From Bordetella parapertussis (lineage in GTDB: Bacteria; Pseudomonadota; Gammaproteobacteria; Burkholderiales; SG8-41), in the NCBI GenBank assembly GCA_945863085.1, contig CAMBCD010000004.1:1-24617 (forward strand): 24,617 bases of DNA, read 5' to 3'. The notes under the pieces are model-generated. The model was not told the origin of the DNA, ran no database searches, and saw only the letters and a program-made list of their open reading frames with translations. The first letter of the stretch is position 1. Every line of letters starts with the position of its first letter. The position numbers and the translations under genes were made by a program. Positions 1 through 8,208 of this stretch are shown piece after piece.

Positions 1-1
1 G

Positions 2-478
2 GGGGTTGGCACACTGGTGACGCCGGATCCCCTGGAAACCCTGCGCCACGCCAAAATTGATGACATCGGCGGCATCCTCGGCCTGATCGAGCCGCTGGAA
101 GCGGATGGCATTTTGGTCAAACGCAACCGCGATTTGCTGGAAATGGAAATCGACCGTTTCTGGGTGCTGGAACATGACCGGCTGATCATAGGCTGCGCAG
201 CGCTGTATCCGTTTTCGGATGAACGCTCCGGGGAACTGGCCGGCCTTGCCGTGCACCCGGACTTCCGCGGCCGGGGCGCCGGCGAGCGGCTGCTGGAAGC
301 GATCGAAAAACGCGCGCGCGGCCTGCGGCTGAAGCAGTTGTTCGTGCTGACCACGCGCGCCGAACACTGGTTCGTCGAGCGCGGCTTTATCGAGACCGAT
401 GTCAGCGCGCTGCCGCAGAAAAAGAAGGAGTTGTACAACTACCAGCGCCGTTCAGTGGTGCTGATCAAAAAACTCTAG
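2..478 (+). CDS. argA: N-acetylglutamate synthase (ArgA), C-terminal part, cut by window start
   Basis: This is the GNAT acetyltransferase domain that moves the acetyl group of acetyl-CoA onto glutamate, the first step of arginine synthesis in the cytoplasm. The reading frame is open to the first base, and the residues before the internal GTG at 17 ([15 protein letters not shown]) read like the domain junction of full-length ArgA. The gene therefore starts outside the window and the amino-acid-kinase-like N-terminal domain is missing here. Visible GNAT features are [20 protein letters not shown], the acetyl-CoA pyrophosphate loop, and the C-terminal [16 protein letters not shown], typical of ArgA. 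About 159 residues are visible. A stand-alone GNAT protein starting at 17 is the alternative but is less likely because the frame stays open upstream. Confidence 0.88.
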   Translation, partial: GVGTLVTPDPLETLRHAKIDDIGGILGLIEPLEADGILVKRNRDLLEMEIDRFWVLEHDRLIIGCAALYPFSDERSGELAGLAVHPDFRGRGAGERLLEAIEKRARGLRLKQLFVLTTRAEHWFVERGFIETDVSALPQKKKELYNYQRRSVVLIKKL

Positions 479-558
479 TTAAAAACCGCAGGTGCGCTGC
501 CGTACATGGGCAGTTGTCACAATTCGTTAACATTAATGCCTTATTGTGGAGAAATGAC

Positions 559-834
559 ATGCCGCGCCAGGTGCAATGCGTAAAACTCAAGCGTGAGGCC
601 GAAGGCCTGGATTTCCCGCCGTATCCCGGTGAACTGGGCAAACGCGTGTTTGAAAACGTGTCAAAGGAAGCCTGGAAGCAGTGGCTGGAGCAGCAAAAAA
701 TGCTGGTGAACGAGAACCGGCTCAATCTGGCAGACAAAAAAGCCCGTGATTACCTTGCGCAGCAGATGGAGCAGCACTTTTTCGGCGGCGGCGCGGATGC
801 CGCGGCCGGTTATGTGCCGCCGCCACAGAAGTAA
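559..834 (+). CDS. yggX: Fe(2+)-trafficking / oxidative damage protection protein YggX
   Basis: The product is a 91-residue cytoplasmic protein of the YggX family, which is linked to iron handling and to protecting Fe-S enzymes from oxidants. The sequence opens with [20 protein letters not shown], which carries the family's conserved single cysteine near the N-terminus. It continues with the conserved [20 protein letters not shown] and a Leu/Asn-rich [21 protein letters not shown] 559 was chosen because GGAGA at 548-552 sits six bases upstream and because family members start with this Met-Pro/Ser-Arg. An upstream TTG at 514 would only add an unconserved extension. It lies between argA and ppk1 on the same strand and may share transcription with them. 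Confidence 0.93.
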   Translation: MPRQVQCVKLKREAEGLDFPPYPGELGKRVFENVSKEAWKQWLEQQKMLVNENRLNLADKKARDYLAQQMEQHFFGGGADAAAGYVPPPQK

Positions 835-870
835 TACCCGCTCCGGCGGCACGCCCGGCGCCTGTCTGCC

Positions 871-2982
871 ATGAATGCCGCTGCACGCCGGCCGCGCCGC
901 GCGCCCGGCAAGGCGGGTTTTGCGCCGGAGTTCTATCTCAACCGCGAACTGGGCCTGCTGTCGTTCAACCGGCGCGTGCTGGCGCAGGCCGAAAACCGTG
1001 CGCATCCGCTGCTCGAACGCCTGCGTTTCCTGTGCATCGTCAGCAGCAATCTCGACGAATTTTTCGAAGTTCGCGTAGCCGGCCTGCAGGCCGAGATTGA
1101 GGCCGGCTCGGCGCCGATCTATCCCGACCAGATGCGCGCTGACCAGGTGTACCGGCAGGTGGCGCGTGAAGCCCATGAACTGGTCGCCCGCCAGTACCAG
1201 CTGCTGAACGAAGAGGTCCTGCCCGGGCTGGAACAGGCGGGCGTCCGTTTTCTGCGCCGCAGCGGGTTTACGCCGCAGCAGGCGGACTGGATCAAGGGTT
1301 ACTTCCGGCGCGAAGTGATGCCGGTGCTGACGCCGATCGGCCTCGACCCGGCGCATCCCTTCCCGCGCGTGCTCAACAAGAGCCTGAATTTTGCCGTCGA
1401 ACTCGAAGGCAAGGACGCTTTCGGCCGCAATTCAGGCATCGCGATTGTCCAGGCGCCGCGGGTGCTGCCGCGGGTGATCCGGCTGCCGCAGGAAGTCGCC
1501 GGCGTGGAATACGATTTTGTGTTCCTGTCATCGATCCTGCACGAGCATGTCGGCGAACTGTTTACCGGCATGAAAGTGCTGGGCTGTTACCAGTTTCGCC
1601 TGACGCGCAACAGCGACCTGTTCGTCGATGAGGAAGAAGTCAAGGATCTGCGCACCGCCCTGCGCGGCGAGTTGCCGCACCGCCATTTCGGTGACGAGGT
1701 GCGGCTGGAAGTGACCGACAACTGTTCGCAGCACATTTCGAATTTCCTGCTGCGCCAGTTCATGCTCGACGAGGAAGATCTCTATCGCGTTGATGGTCCG
1801 GTTAATCTTGCGCGCGTGATCAGCGTGCCGGACTGGGTTGACCGCCCCGAACTGAAATTTCCGCAGTTCCGGCCCGGTTTGCCGAAGGTTCTTGAACAGC
1901 CGGGTGACATGTTCGCCGCGATCCGCACCCGGGATGTTTTGCTGCACCACCCCTTCCAGTCCTTCCAGCCGGTGATCGTGTTCCTGCAGCAGGCGGCCCG
2001 CGATCCGGCGGTGGCGGCGATCAAGATGACGGTGTACCGCACCGGCGCCGAATCAGAACTGATGGAAGTGCTGATCAGCGCTGCGCGCAGCGGCAAGGAA
2101 GTGACCGTGGTGCTTGAGCTGATGGCGCGTTTTGATGAGGAAGCGAACATCAACTGGGCGCAGCGGCTGGAGGAGGTCGGCGCGCACGTTGTTTACGGCG
2201 TGGTCGGGCACAAGACCCACGCCAAGATGCTGATGGTGGTGCGCCGCGAGGGTGAAGGGCTGCACCGCTATGTACACCTGTCGACCGGCAACTATCATCC
2301 GCGTACTGCGCGGCTGTACACCGACTTCGGCCTGTTCACCAGCAACGAGGAAATCGGCAATGACGTTGCCGACATATTCATGCAGCTCACCGGGCTGGGC
2401 CGTGCCACCAAATTGCGCCATTTGCGCCAGTCTCCGTTCACGCTGCACAAGGAAATGATCCGTGCCATCGAGAACGAAACGGCAATCGCCAAGGCCGGCC
2501 GCAAGGGGCAGATCATTGCCAAGATGAATGCGCTGCTCGAATCGGAAGTCGTCGGCGCCTTGTACCTTGCGTCGCAGGCGGGCGTGCAGATTGACCTGAT
2601 CGTGCGCGGGGTGTGCGCGCTTCGCCCCGGCGTTCCCGGACTGTCGGAGAATATCCGCGTGCGTTCCATCATCGGCCGTTTTCTTGAACACACCCGCGTG
2701 TTCCATTTCCATAATGACGGGGCCGATGACGTCTACCTGTCCAGTGCGGACTGGATGGACCGCAATTTCTTCGGCCGTGTCGAAGTGTGTTTCCCGATCC
2801 TTGATCCGGAACTCAAGCAGCGGGTGATTGCCGAAGGCCTGTTGTCGTATCTCGAAGACAACACACAGGCGTGGATGATGGGCGAGGATGGCCAGTACGT
2901 CTGTCGGGTCCCGGGGCGTGCAAAACCGGCCATCGCCCAGGAGCAGTTGCTGGATCTGCTCGCGCGCAAGCCGGGCGCATGA
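871..2982 (+). CDS. ppk1: Polyphosphate kinase 1
   Basis: Ppk1 reversibly polymerises the terminal phosphate of ATP into inorganic polyphosphate. At 703 residues it has the usual length. The N-terminal domain starts at about residue 24 with FYLNRELGLLSFNRRVL and SSNLDEFFEVRVAGL. The phospholipase-D-like catalytic half carries YVHLSTGNYHPRTARLYTDF with the predicted phosphorylated histidine at H469, equivalent to E. coli H435. The second catalytic histidine is in FLEHTRVFHF at H607, equivalent to E. coli H592. LSSADWMDRNFFGRVE near the C-terminus is also typical. No clear Shine-Dalgarno precedes ATG 871, so the exact start is less sure. The stop overlaps the start of the CYTH-CHAD gene (ATGA at 2979-2982), which suggests translational coupling. 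Confidence 0.97.
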   Translation: MNAAARRPRRAPGKAGFAPEFYLNRELGLLSFNRRVLAQAENRAHPLLERLRFLCIVSSNLDEFFEVRVAGLQAEIEAGSAPIYPDQMRADQVYRQVAREAHELVARQYQLLNEEVLPGLEQAGVRFLRRSGFTPQQADWIKGYFRREVMPVLTPIGLDPAHPFPRVLNKSLNFAVELEGKDAFGRNSGIAIVQAPRVLPRVIRLPQEVAGVEYDFVFLSSILHEHVGELFTGMKVLGCYQFRLTRNSDLFVDEEEVKDLRTALRGELPHRHFGDEVRLEVTDNCSQHISNFLLRQFMLDEEDLYRVDGPVNLARVISVPDWVDRPELKFPQFRPGLPKVLEQPGDMFAAIRTRDVLLHHPFQSFQPVIVFLQQAARDPAVAAIKMTVYRTGAESELMEVLISAARSGKEVTVVLELMARFDEEANINWAQRLEEVGAHVVYGVVGHKTHAKMLMVVRREGEGLHRYVHLSTGNYHPRTARLYTDFGLFTSNEEIGNDVADIFMQLTGLGRATKLRHLRQSPFTLHKEMIRAIENETAIAKAGRKGQIIAKMNALLESEVVGALYLASQAGVQIDLIVRGVCALRPGVPGLSENIRVRSIIGRFLEHTRVFHFHNDGADDVYLSSADWMDRNFFGRVEVCFPILDPELKQRVIAEGLLSYLEDNTQAWMMGEDGQYVCRVPGRAKPAIAQEQLLDLLARKPGA

Positions 2983-4520
2983 CCGGCGGCGCCGGCGGCC
3001 ATTGCAAAACCGGCGATACCGCGGTCGCCACCGAAATCGAACTCAAGCTGCGTTTTCCGCCGGCGCGGCTGCGCGAGGTGCTGGCGCTGCCGCTGCTGGC
3101 GCCGGTGCGCAGGGCCGTCACCCGCAAACTGGCCGCCACGTATTTCGACACGCCGGCGCTGGAGCTGTCACGGCGGCACATTGCACTGCGCGTGCGCCGC
3201 GAGGGCCGGCGCTGGGTGCAGGCGGTGAAGGGCGGCGGATCGACCGCTTCCGGCGTGCATCAGCGGCTGGAGATCGAGACCACGCTCAGCGACCGGCATC
3301 CGGATGTATCGGTTCTGCCGCGGCATCCGGTCACCAGAGTCCTGCAGTCGAAAAAAGTGGTGGAGTCGCTGGTGCCGGTACTGCACACCGAAATCACGCG
3401 TTCCCTGCGCATGCTTGAACCCGCACCCGGTGTGCTGATCGAGGTGGCGATCGACCGCGGCGTCATCCGCAGCGGGCGCCGCCGCGAGCCGGTGTGCGAG
3501 ATCGAACTGGAATTGAAAAGCGGGCCGGTCAGCGCATTGTTCGACCTGGCGCAACAACTCGCACAGGCCGTGCCGCTGGCGCTGGAGCACCGTTCCAAGG
3601 CCGAACGCGGTTATGAGCTGTTTCGCGGAGGGGCTGCATTGCCGGTGAAAGCGGCGCCGGTGATGCTGACGCGGGAGATGACGGCCGGACGGGCTTTTCA
3701 CGAAATTGCCGCCGTGGCACTGGCGCAGGTGCATGCCAACGAGCACGGCGTCATTCACTCCGGGGATCCGGAATACCTGCACCAGATGCGTGTGGGTATT
3801 CGCCGCTTGCGCTCGGCCTTCAGTTTGTTTCGCGATGTGCTGGGTGAAGCTGCCGCGCCGCATGCTGCAGGGTTGCGGAGCGTTGCCGGGGCGTTGGGGC
3901 CGGCGCGCGACTGGGATGTGTTTGTCTCCGAAACCCTGCCCATGGTGCGTCCGGCGCTGGCGGCGCATGTGGCTGCGGAGGCCTTTGAACGGTTTTGCCG
4001 GCAACACCAGCAGGCCGCTCGAAAAAATGCAAAAAAATCAATTATTTATAATAACTCAATGCTTGCCTTGGGGGGCTGGCTGGTTTGCGAAAATGACCAT
4101 AACGCGGCGTGGCTGCAGCCGGCGCGTGCCCGCGCGATACAGATCCTGGCGCTGCGCCATGCGCGGGTGCTCAAGCGCGGCCGCCATCTCGAACGGCGCA
4201 CGGCCGCGGAATTGCATCGCTTGCGCATTGCCGTCAAACAATTGCGCTATGCAACGGAATTTTTTTCCGCGCTGTTTCCGGCACGCAGCATGACCACGCT
4301 GCGCGACCGGCTCGCGCGGCTGCAGGATATACTGGGACGCATCAACGACGCAGCGGCGGTGAAGCCTTTGTTCGGTGCTGCGGTTGCGGATGACCGCGAG
4401 ATTGCCGCCGCGGTCGGTATCGTCATCGGCTGGTGTGAGGCGCGTGCTGCAGCAGAGCGCGGCGCCCTGCAACTGGCGTGGCGCCGTTTTCGCGCCGCAC
4501 GCCGGCCCTGGCAGGAATAA
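2979..4520 (+). CDS. CYTH and CHAD domain protein, probable polyphosphate-associated
   Basis: This is a 513-residue two-domain protein. Residues about 18-215 form a CYTH (triphosphate tunnel metalloenzyme) domain, shown by the ExExK signature EIELK at 19-23 and by paired charged strands such as CEIELELKSG. CYTH enzymes hydrolyse or bind triphosphate-containing substrates. Residues about 230-510 form a CHAD domain with its two histidine/arginine-rich helical repeats, HQMRVGIRRLRSA from H268 and HRLRIAVKQLRYA from H413. CHAD domains are known to bind polyphosphate. ATG 2979 overlaps the ppk1 stop by four bases and is preferred to start sites inside ppk1. A 40-base stretch at 4021-4060 (about residues 348-361) is only about 15% G+C and encodes KNAKKSIIYNNSML inside the CHAD domain, unlike the rest of the gene. 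The exact substrate is unknown. Confidence 0.92.
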   Translation: MTGGAGGHCKTGDTAVATEIELKLRFPPARLREVLALPLLAPVRRAVTRKLAATYFDTPALELSRRHIALRVRREGRRWVQAVKGGGSTASGVHQRLEIETTLSDRHPDVSVLPRHPVTRVLQSKKVVESLVPVLHTEITRSLRMLEPAPGVLIEVAIDRGVIRSGRRREPVCEIELELKSGPVSALFDLAQQLAQAVPLALEHRSKAERGYELFRGGAALPVKAAPVMLTREMTAGRAFHEIAAVALAQVHANEHGVIHSGDPEYLHQMRVGIRRLRSAFSLFRDVLGEAAAPHAAGLRSVAGALGPARDWDVFVSETLPMVRPALAAHVAAEAFERFCRQHQQAARKNAKKSIIYNNSMLALGGWLVCENDHNAAWLQPARARAIQILALRHARVLKRGRHLERRTAAELHRLRIAVKQLRYATEFFSALFPARSMTTLRDRLARLQDILGRINDAAAVKPLFGAAVADDREIAAAVGIVIGWCEARAAAERGALQLAWRRFRAARRPWQE

Positions 4521-4539
4521 GCCAAATAAGTTGAGCAAA

Positions 4540-4986
4540 ATGAGCATGGATCTGATTTTGTGGCGGCATGCGGATGCCGAAGACGGCGTGCCGGATGAAG
4601 CGCGGCGATTAACTGCCAAAGGGCGCAGGCAGGCGCAAAAAATGGCAGCCTGGCTGACGGCGCGCCTGCCGGCGGATTGCCGGGTCATCGTCAGTCCGGC
4701 GGCGCGGACCCGCGAGACGGCGGCGGCATTCACGGAACAGGTCGTCATCGAAAAAGCGGTGTCTACTGCCGCCACGCCCCAAGGGGTACTCAAGGCCGCG
4801 GGCTGGCCCGATGGTGCCGGCACGGTCATCGTCGTCGGTCACCAGCCGACGCTGGGCGCGACCGCGGCGCTGGCACTGACCGGCGAGGCCGCGGCATGGA
4901 GCCTGAAAAAAGGCGCAATCTGGTGGCTGGCCTGTGATGCTGACGGCGTGCGGGTGAAGGCCGTGATGACGCCCGGGATTTTGTAA
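4540..4986 (+). CDS. sixA: SixA-type phosphohistidine phosphatase (histidine phosphatase superfamily)
   Basis: The product is a 148-residue single-domain phosphatase. The catalytic RH(G/A) motif is seen as WRHADAE with H10 as the phospho-acceptor, followed by RRLTAKGRRQA, SPAARTRETA and a second catalytic histidine in VGHQPTLG (H101). SixA removes phosphate from histidine in phosphotransfer proteins such as ArcB or nitrogen-PTS components. It starts 19 bases after the CYTH-CHAD stop and so probably belongs to the ppk1 operon. No strong Shine-Dalgarno is visible. ATG 4540, ATG 4546 or TTG 4531 are all possible starts. Its position in a polyphosphate cluster hints at a phosphate-related role, but the true substrate cannot be told from sequence. 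Confidence 0.88.
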   Translation: MSMDLILWRHADAEDGVPDEARRLTAKGRRQAQKMAAWLTARLPADCRVIVSPAARTRETAAAFTEQVVIEKAVSTAATPQGVLKAAGWPDGAGTVIVVGHQPTLGATAALALTGEAAAWSLKKGAIWWLACDADGVRVKAVMTPGIL

Positions 4987-5003
4987 GCTCCGTTTAACAG
5001 AAC

Positions 5004-6521
5004 CTACTCGACGAACGCGGGTTCCTGCGCCAGCACAATATCGTCCAGTCCGGGAATTTTCAGTTCCTGGCCGATACGCGCCCATTCGTCGATTTCCTCG
5101 CGCAGCGCCGTAGCCGTCAGCGGATTGGCTTCCAGCCATGAGGCATCAAAAGCCAGCCGTACGCGTTCGCCCTGCCGTTTGATGTCCAGCGGCGGAAACC
5201 GGGTATCGCGCCGTGCCCGGCACAACACCACCGCCAGCCGCAGCGCAAGCACGGTCGCCATGTCTATGTCCTCCGGCACATCTTCCAGGGATTTTTTCAG
5301 CGAGCGGCGGTGGCGCAGCACCAGCGCGGACAGTTGCTCCTGCTCTTCGCGCGAAAATCCCGGCATGTCCGCATTGCTGATGATGTAGGCCGCATGTTTG
5401 TGGTAGCCGCTGTAGGCCACGGGGATGCCGATTTCATGCAGTCTGGCGGCCCAGCCCAGCAGGCGCAGCGTGTCGTCGTCGAGGGTATTGCCGGCGAGTT
5501 TTTCGTACAGCGCCGTGGCATGCGATCCCACGCGCCGTGCCTGCTGCGGATCAACATGGTAGCGGCGCATGAACTGCGCGACAGTGACGTCACGCATGTC
5601 GTGGTTATGGAAGCGGCCGAGCATGTCGTAGAGAATGCCCTGGCGCATCGCACCGGTGGCGGGCGTGAGTGTCTCGATGCGCAGTTCGTCGAACACGGCA
5701 TGCAGGATGGCCAGGCCGCCGGCGAGCACCGGGCGGCGGTCAGGCCGCAGGCCGGGCAATTCAATGCGCGTGATGTCGCCGGCCTTGATCAGCTGGTTGC
5801 GCAGCCGGTCCAGCCCGTCGAGCGTGACCGGCCCGTCGGTGTAGCCGCACAACTGGAGAATCTCGGCAATCGCGCGAATGGTGCCCGAGGAGCCGACGGC
5901 GTGTTTCCAGTTGCCGCGGACATAACCGCTGGCCATGGGCTGCAGCTCCGCACGGGCGGCAAGCTCCGCAGCCTTGAACGCCGATTTGGTGATGCGGCCG
6001 TCGCGAAAATAACGCAGGCTGTAAGACACGCAGCCCATGTACAGGCTCTCCAGGCGCAGCGGCTTGTAACCGGTGCCGATAATGCATTCAGTGGAGCCGC
6101 CGCCGATATCGACCACCAGTCGTTTTTCGCGCGAGGCCGGCAGGCTGTGCGAGACACCAAGATAAATCAGCCGCGCTTCTTCACGCCCGGCGACGACCTC
6201 GATCGGGAAGCCCAGCGCGGTGCGCGCCTTGCGCAGGAATTGTTTGGCGTTTTTGGCCACCCGCAGCGTGTTGGTGCCGATGGCGCGCACGGCGTGCCGG
6301 TCGAGGCCGCGCAGCCGTTCGCCGAAACGCGCCAGGCAGGCCAGCGCGCGTTCCTGTGATTCTTCATCGAGTTTTTTGTCTTTGCCCAGCCCGGCGCCGA
6401 GGCGTACCGGTTCGCGCAGCGAATCGAGCGGGAAAAACTGGTCGCCGGTCACGCGGGCGATCTGGCAATGGAAGGAGTTGGAGCCGAGGTCAACGGCGAC
6501 GATGGTGGACTGGTCGGCCAC
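5004..6521 (-). CDS. ppx: Exopolyphosphatase (Ppx/GppA family)
   Basis: Ppx removes terminal phosphate from polyphosphate; close relatives hydrolyse pppGpp. The 505-residue protein opens with VAVDLGSNSFHCQIARV, the actin-like phosphate-1 motif. VVDIGGGSTECIIG is the phosphate-2 motif, and AVGSSGTIRAIAEIL is also conserved. The C-terminal third is the HD-like helical domain, with AARLHEIGIPVAYSGYHKH and FSREEQEQLSALVLRHRR. The start is a GTG at 6519-6521 with AGGAG nine bases upstream. The gene follows phoU on the minus strand and converges on sixA with only 17 bases between stops. The length and domain order fit either Ppx or GppA. The presence of ppk1 next door favours Ppx. Confidence 0.95.
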   Translation of the reverse strand: MADQSTIVAVDLGSNSFHCQIARVTGDQFFPLDSLREPVRLGAGLGKDKKLDEESQERALACLARFGERLRGLDRHAVRAIGTNTLRVAKNAKQFLRKARTALGFPIEVVAGREEARLIYLGVSHSLPASREKRLVVDIGGGSTECIIGTGYKPLRLESLYMGCVSYSLRYFRDGRITKSAFKAAELAARAELQPMASGYVRGNWKHAVGSSGTIRAIAEILQLCGYTDGPVTLDGLDRLRNQLIKAGDITRIELPGLRPDRRPVLAGGLAILHAVFDELRIETLTPATGAMRQGILYDMLGRFHNHDMRDVTVAQFMRRYHVDPQQARRVGSHATALYEKLAGNTLDDDTLRLLGWAARLHEIGIPVAYSGYHKHAAYIISNADMPGFSREEQEQLSALVLRHRRSLKKSLEDVPEDIDMATVLALRLAVVLCRARRDTRFPPLDIKRQGERVRLAFDASWLEANPLTATALREEIDEWARIGQELKIPGLDDIVLAQEPAFVE

Positions 6522-6633
6522 CTCAGGGTGCTCCTGGTTTCATCACTGCATCCATTGCCTGCGCCCGTTCCGTGAATCCCGGACGAGTGTACCACGCACC
6601 AGTGACGCAGATGCAGTGGCTGCAGCAGGCAGA

Positions 6634-7335
6634 TCAGCCCAGGGCTTCGCGCTCGAAGGTCTCGACGCTGGTGTGGCGCACATCCTTGCCCTTGACCAGA
6701 TAGACCACGTACTCGGACATGTTCTTGGCGTGGTCGCCGATGCGTTCGATGGCCTTGGCGATGAACAGGATCTCGATGGCATGGGAGATTGTCCGCGGGT
6801 CTTCCATCATGAATGTGATCAGCTGCCGCAGGATGCTGACAAAAGCCTTGTCGACCTGTTCGTCCTGGCGTACCACCGTCGCCGCCACCGTCAGGTCGAG
6901 TCGCGCGAAGGCATCCAGGGATGTCCGCAGCATGCCCAGTGCGATATCGGCGACATGCTGGATTTCGGAGGTGCGCGGCACCGTCGGCCGATCGCTTTCG
7001 TAGATCGCCCGGGTCATGCGGGCGATCTTGGCGGCTTCATCGCCGATGCGCTCAAGGTCGGTGATGGTCTTGACCACGGTCATCACCATGCGCAGATCCT
7101 TGGCCGCGGGCTGGCGACGGGCGATTACCGTGCTGCAATCTTCGTCGATCGCCACTTCCAGCGCGTTGACCCGGTGATCGTTTTCCATGACCTGGCGGGC
7201 GAGCGTGACATTGCCGCTGATCAGGGCTTCCAGCGCGCTGGTGATCTGCTCCTCGACCAGGCCGCCCATTTGCAGCACCCGTGAACGGATTTCTTCCAGT
7301 TCGGTGTCGAATTGCTTAAGCGTATGTTCCGGCAT
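6634..7335 (-). CDS. phoU: Phosphate signalling protein PhoU
   Basis: PhoU is a cytoplasmic helical protein that links the PstSCAB transporter to the PhoR/PhoB two-component system and shuts the Pho response off when phosphate is plentiful. The 233-residue sequence shows two PhoU repeats, each with the metal-binding E/D-rich helix pattern. The first contains VMENDHRVNALEVAIDEDC and the second IEILFIAKAIERIGDHAKNM, with LERIGDEAAKIARM between them. ATG 7335 is preceded by GAGAG. The pst genes that often sit beside phoU are absent. The neighbours are rpiA upstream and ppx downstream on the same strand. A convincing Pho box was not found in the 67-base gap to rpiA. Confidence 0.95.
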   Translation of the reverse strand: MPEHTLKQFDTELEEIRSRVLQMGGLVEEQITSALEALISGNVTLARQVMENDHRVNALEVAIDEDCSTVIARRQPAAKDLRMVMTVVKTITDLERIGDEAAKIARMTRAIYESDRPTVPRTSEIQHVADIALGMLRTSLDAFARLDLTVAATVVRQDEQVDKAFVSILRQLITFMMEDPRTISHAIEILFIAKAIERIGDHAKNMSEYVVYLVKGKDVRHTSVETFEREALG

Positions 7336-7402
7336 GGCGGTCTCTCGGCGATTATTGACAATAGAAGCGGGACGATATGAGAGGACGATTTATAACGGGA
7401 AA

Positions 7403-8086
7403 TTATGACAATTTCGTGGCGGTGGCCGGGTGGCGCAGGGTTTCCACGCCCATTTTGCCGGCGAGCAGCAGTACATCGGCCGGCCGCCGCGCGAACAGGC
7501 CGTTGGTGACGACGCCGGTGATCTGGTTCAGGCGCGATTCCAGCTCCGGCGGGTCGAGAATGGTCATGTTGTGCACATCGAGAATCAGGTTGCCGTTGTC
7601 GGTGATGAAATTGGCGCGCCACTCGGGTTGTCCGCCGAGCTTGACGATTTCGCGGGCAACATAGGAGCGCGCCATCGGGATGACCTCGACCGGCAGCGGG
7701 AAACGGCCCAGCACATCGACCAGTTTCGAGGTGTCGGCGATGCAGATCAGCTTTTGCGCCACTGCGGCGACGATTTTTTCACGGGTCAGCGCGCCGCCGC
7801 CGCCCTTGATCATCATCAGGTGCCGCGTCACTTCATCGGCGCCGTCGACATACACCGGCAGGTCGCGCACATTGTTCAGGTCCATGACCTCGATGCCGGC
7901 CGCCTTCAGCCGTTTCGCGCTGGCTTCGGAACTCGACACCGCGCCTTCGATGCGGTTTTTGATCTGCGCCAGCTCATCGATGAAAAAATTCACCGTGGAT
8001 CCGGTGCCGACCCCGACGATGCTGCCTGCCGGCACCAGTGCAACAGCCGCCCTGGCTGCGGCCTGCTTCAGTGCGTCCTGATTCAT
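7403..8086 (-). CDS. rpiA: Ribose-5-phosphate isomerase A
   Basis: RpiA interconverts ribose 5-phosphate and ribulose 5-phosphate in the non-oxidative pentose phosphate pathway. The protein has 227 residues, the usual size. The phosphate-binding loop GTGST lies at 27-31, the catalytic region DGADE at 81-85, and [11 protein letters not shown] at 94-104 includes the conserved catalytic glutamate E103. ATG 8086 has GGAG ten bases upstream. The gene is first in a minus-strand run rpiA-phoU-ppx and is divergent from ilvA. The 122-base divergent gap should hold promoters for both directions. Only weak -10-like boxes (TATATT for the minus strand near 8118-8123) are visible there. Confidence 0.97.
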   Translation of the reverse strand: MNQDALKQAAARAAVALVPAGSIVGVGTGSTVNFFIDELAQIKNRIEGAVSSSEASAKRLKAAGIEVMDLNNVRDLPVYVDGADEVTRHLMMIKGGGGALTREKIVAAVAQKLICIADTSKLVDVLGRFPLPVEVIPMARSYVAREIVKLGGQPEWRANFITDNGNLILDVHNMTILDPPELESRLNQITGVVTNGLFARRPADVLLLAGKMGVETLRHPATATKLS

Positions 8087-8208
8087 CGGTCTGTTACTCC
8101 ATGTTGCGCCTGCGATTCAATATACACGATACCTGCCGCGCTGCGCCCGGAGGTCGTGCCGGAGCGCCCTATTCCTGATAACCTTTGGGAATCAGCAATT
8201 TGCCGAAC

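Noticed and set aside
4986..5004. Terminator between the convergent sixA and ppx genes
   Set aside because: The 17-base gap has no inverted repeat or T tract.
7388..7411. Pho-box-like sequence (TTGTCATAATT) upstream of phoU on the minus strand
   Set aside because: One half resembles a PhoB half-site, but the second seven-base repeat at the required 11-base phase does not match. Part of it is the end of rpiA. The distance to the TATAAA-like box is also wrong.
8101..8130. Plus-strand promoter for ilvA (TTGCGC ... TATACA)
   Set aside because: The spacer is only 11 bases and the boxes match the consensus poorly.
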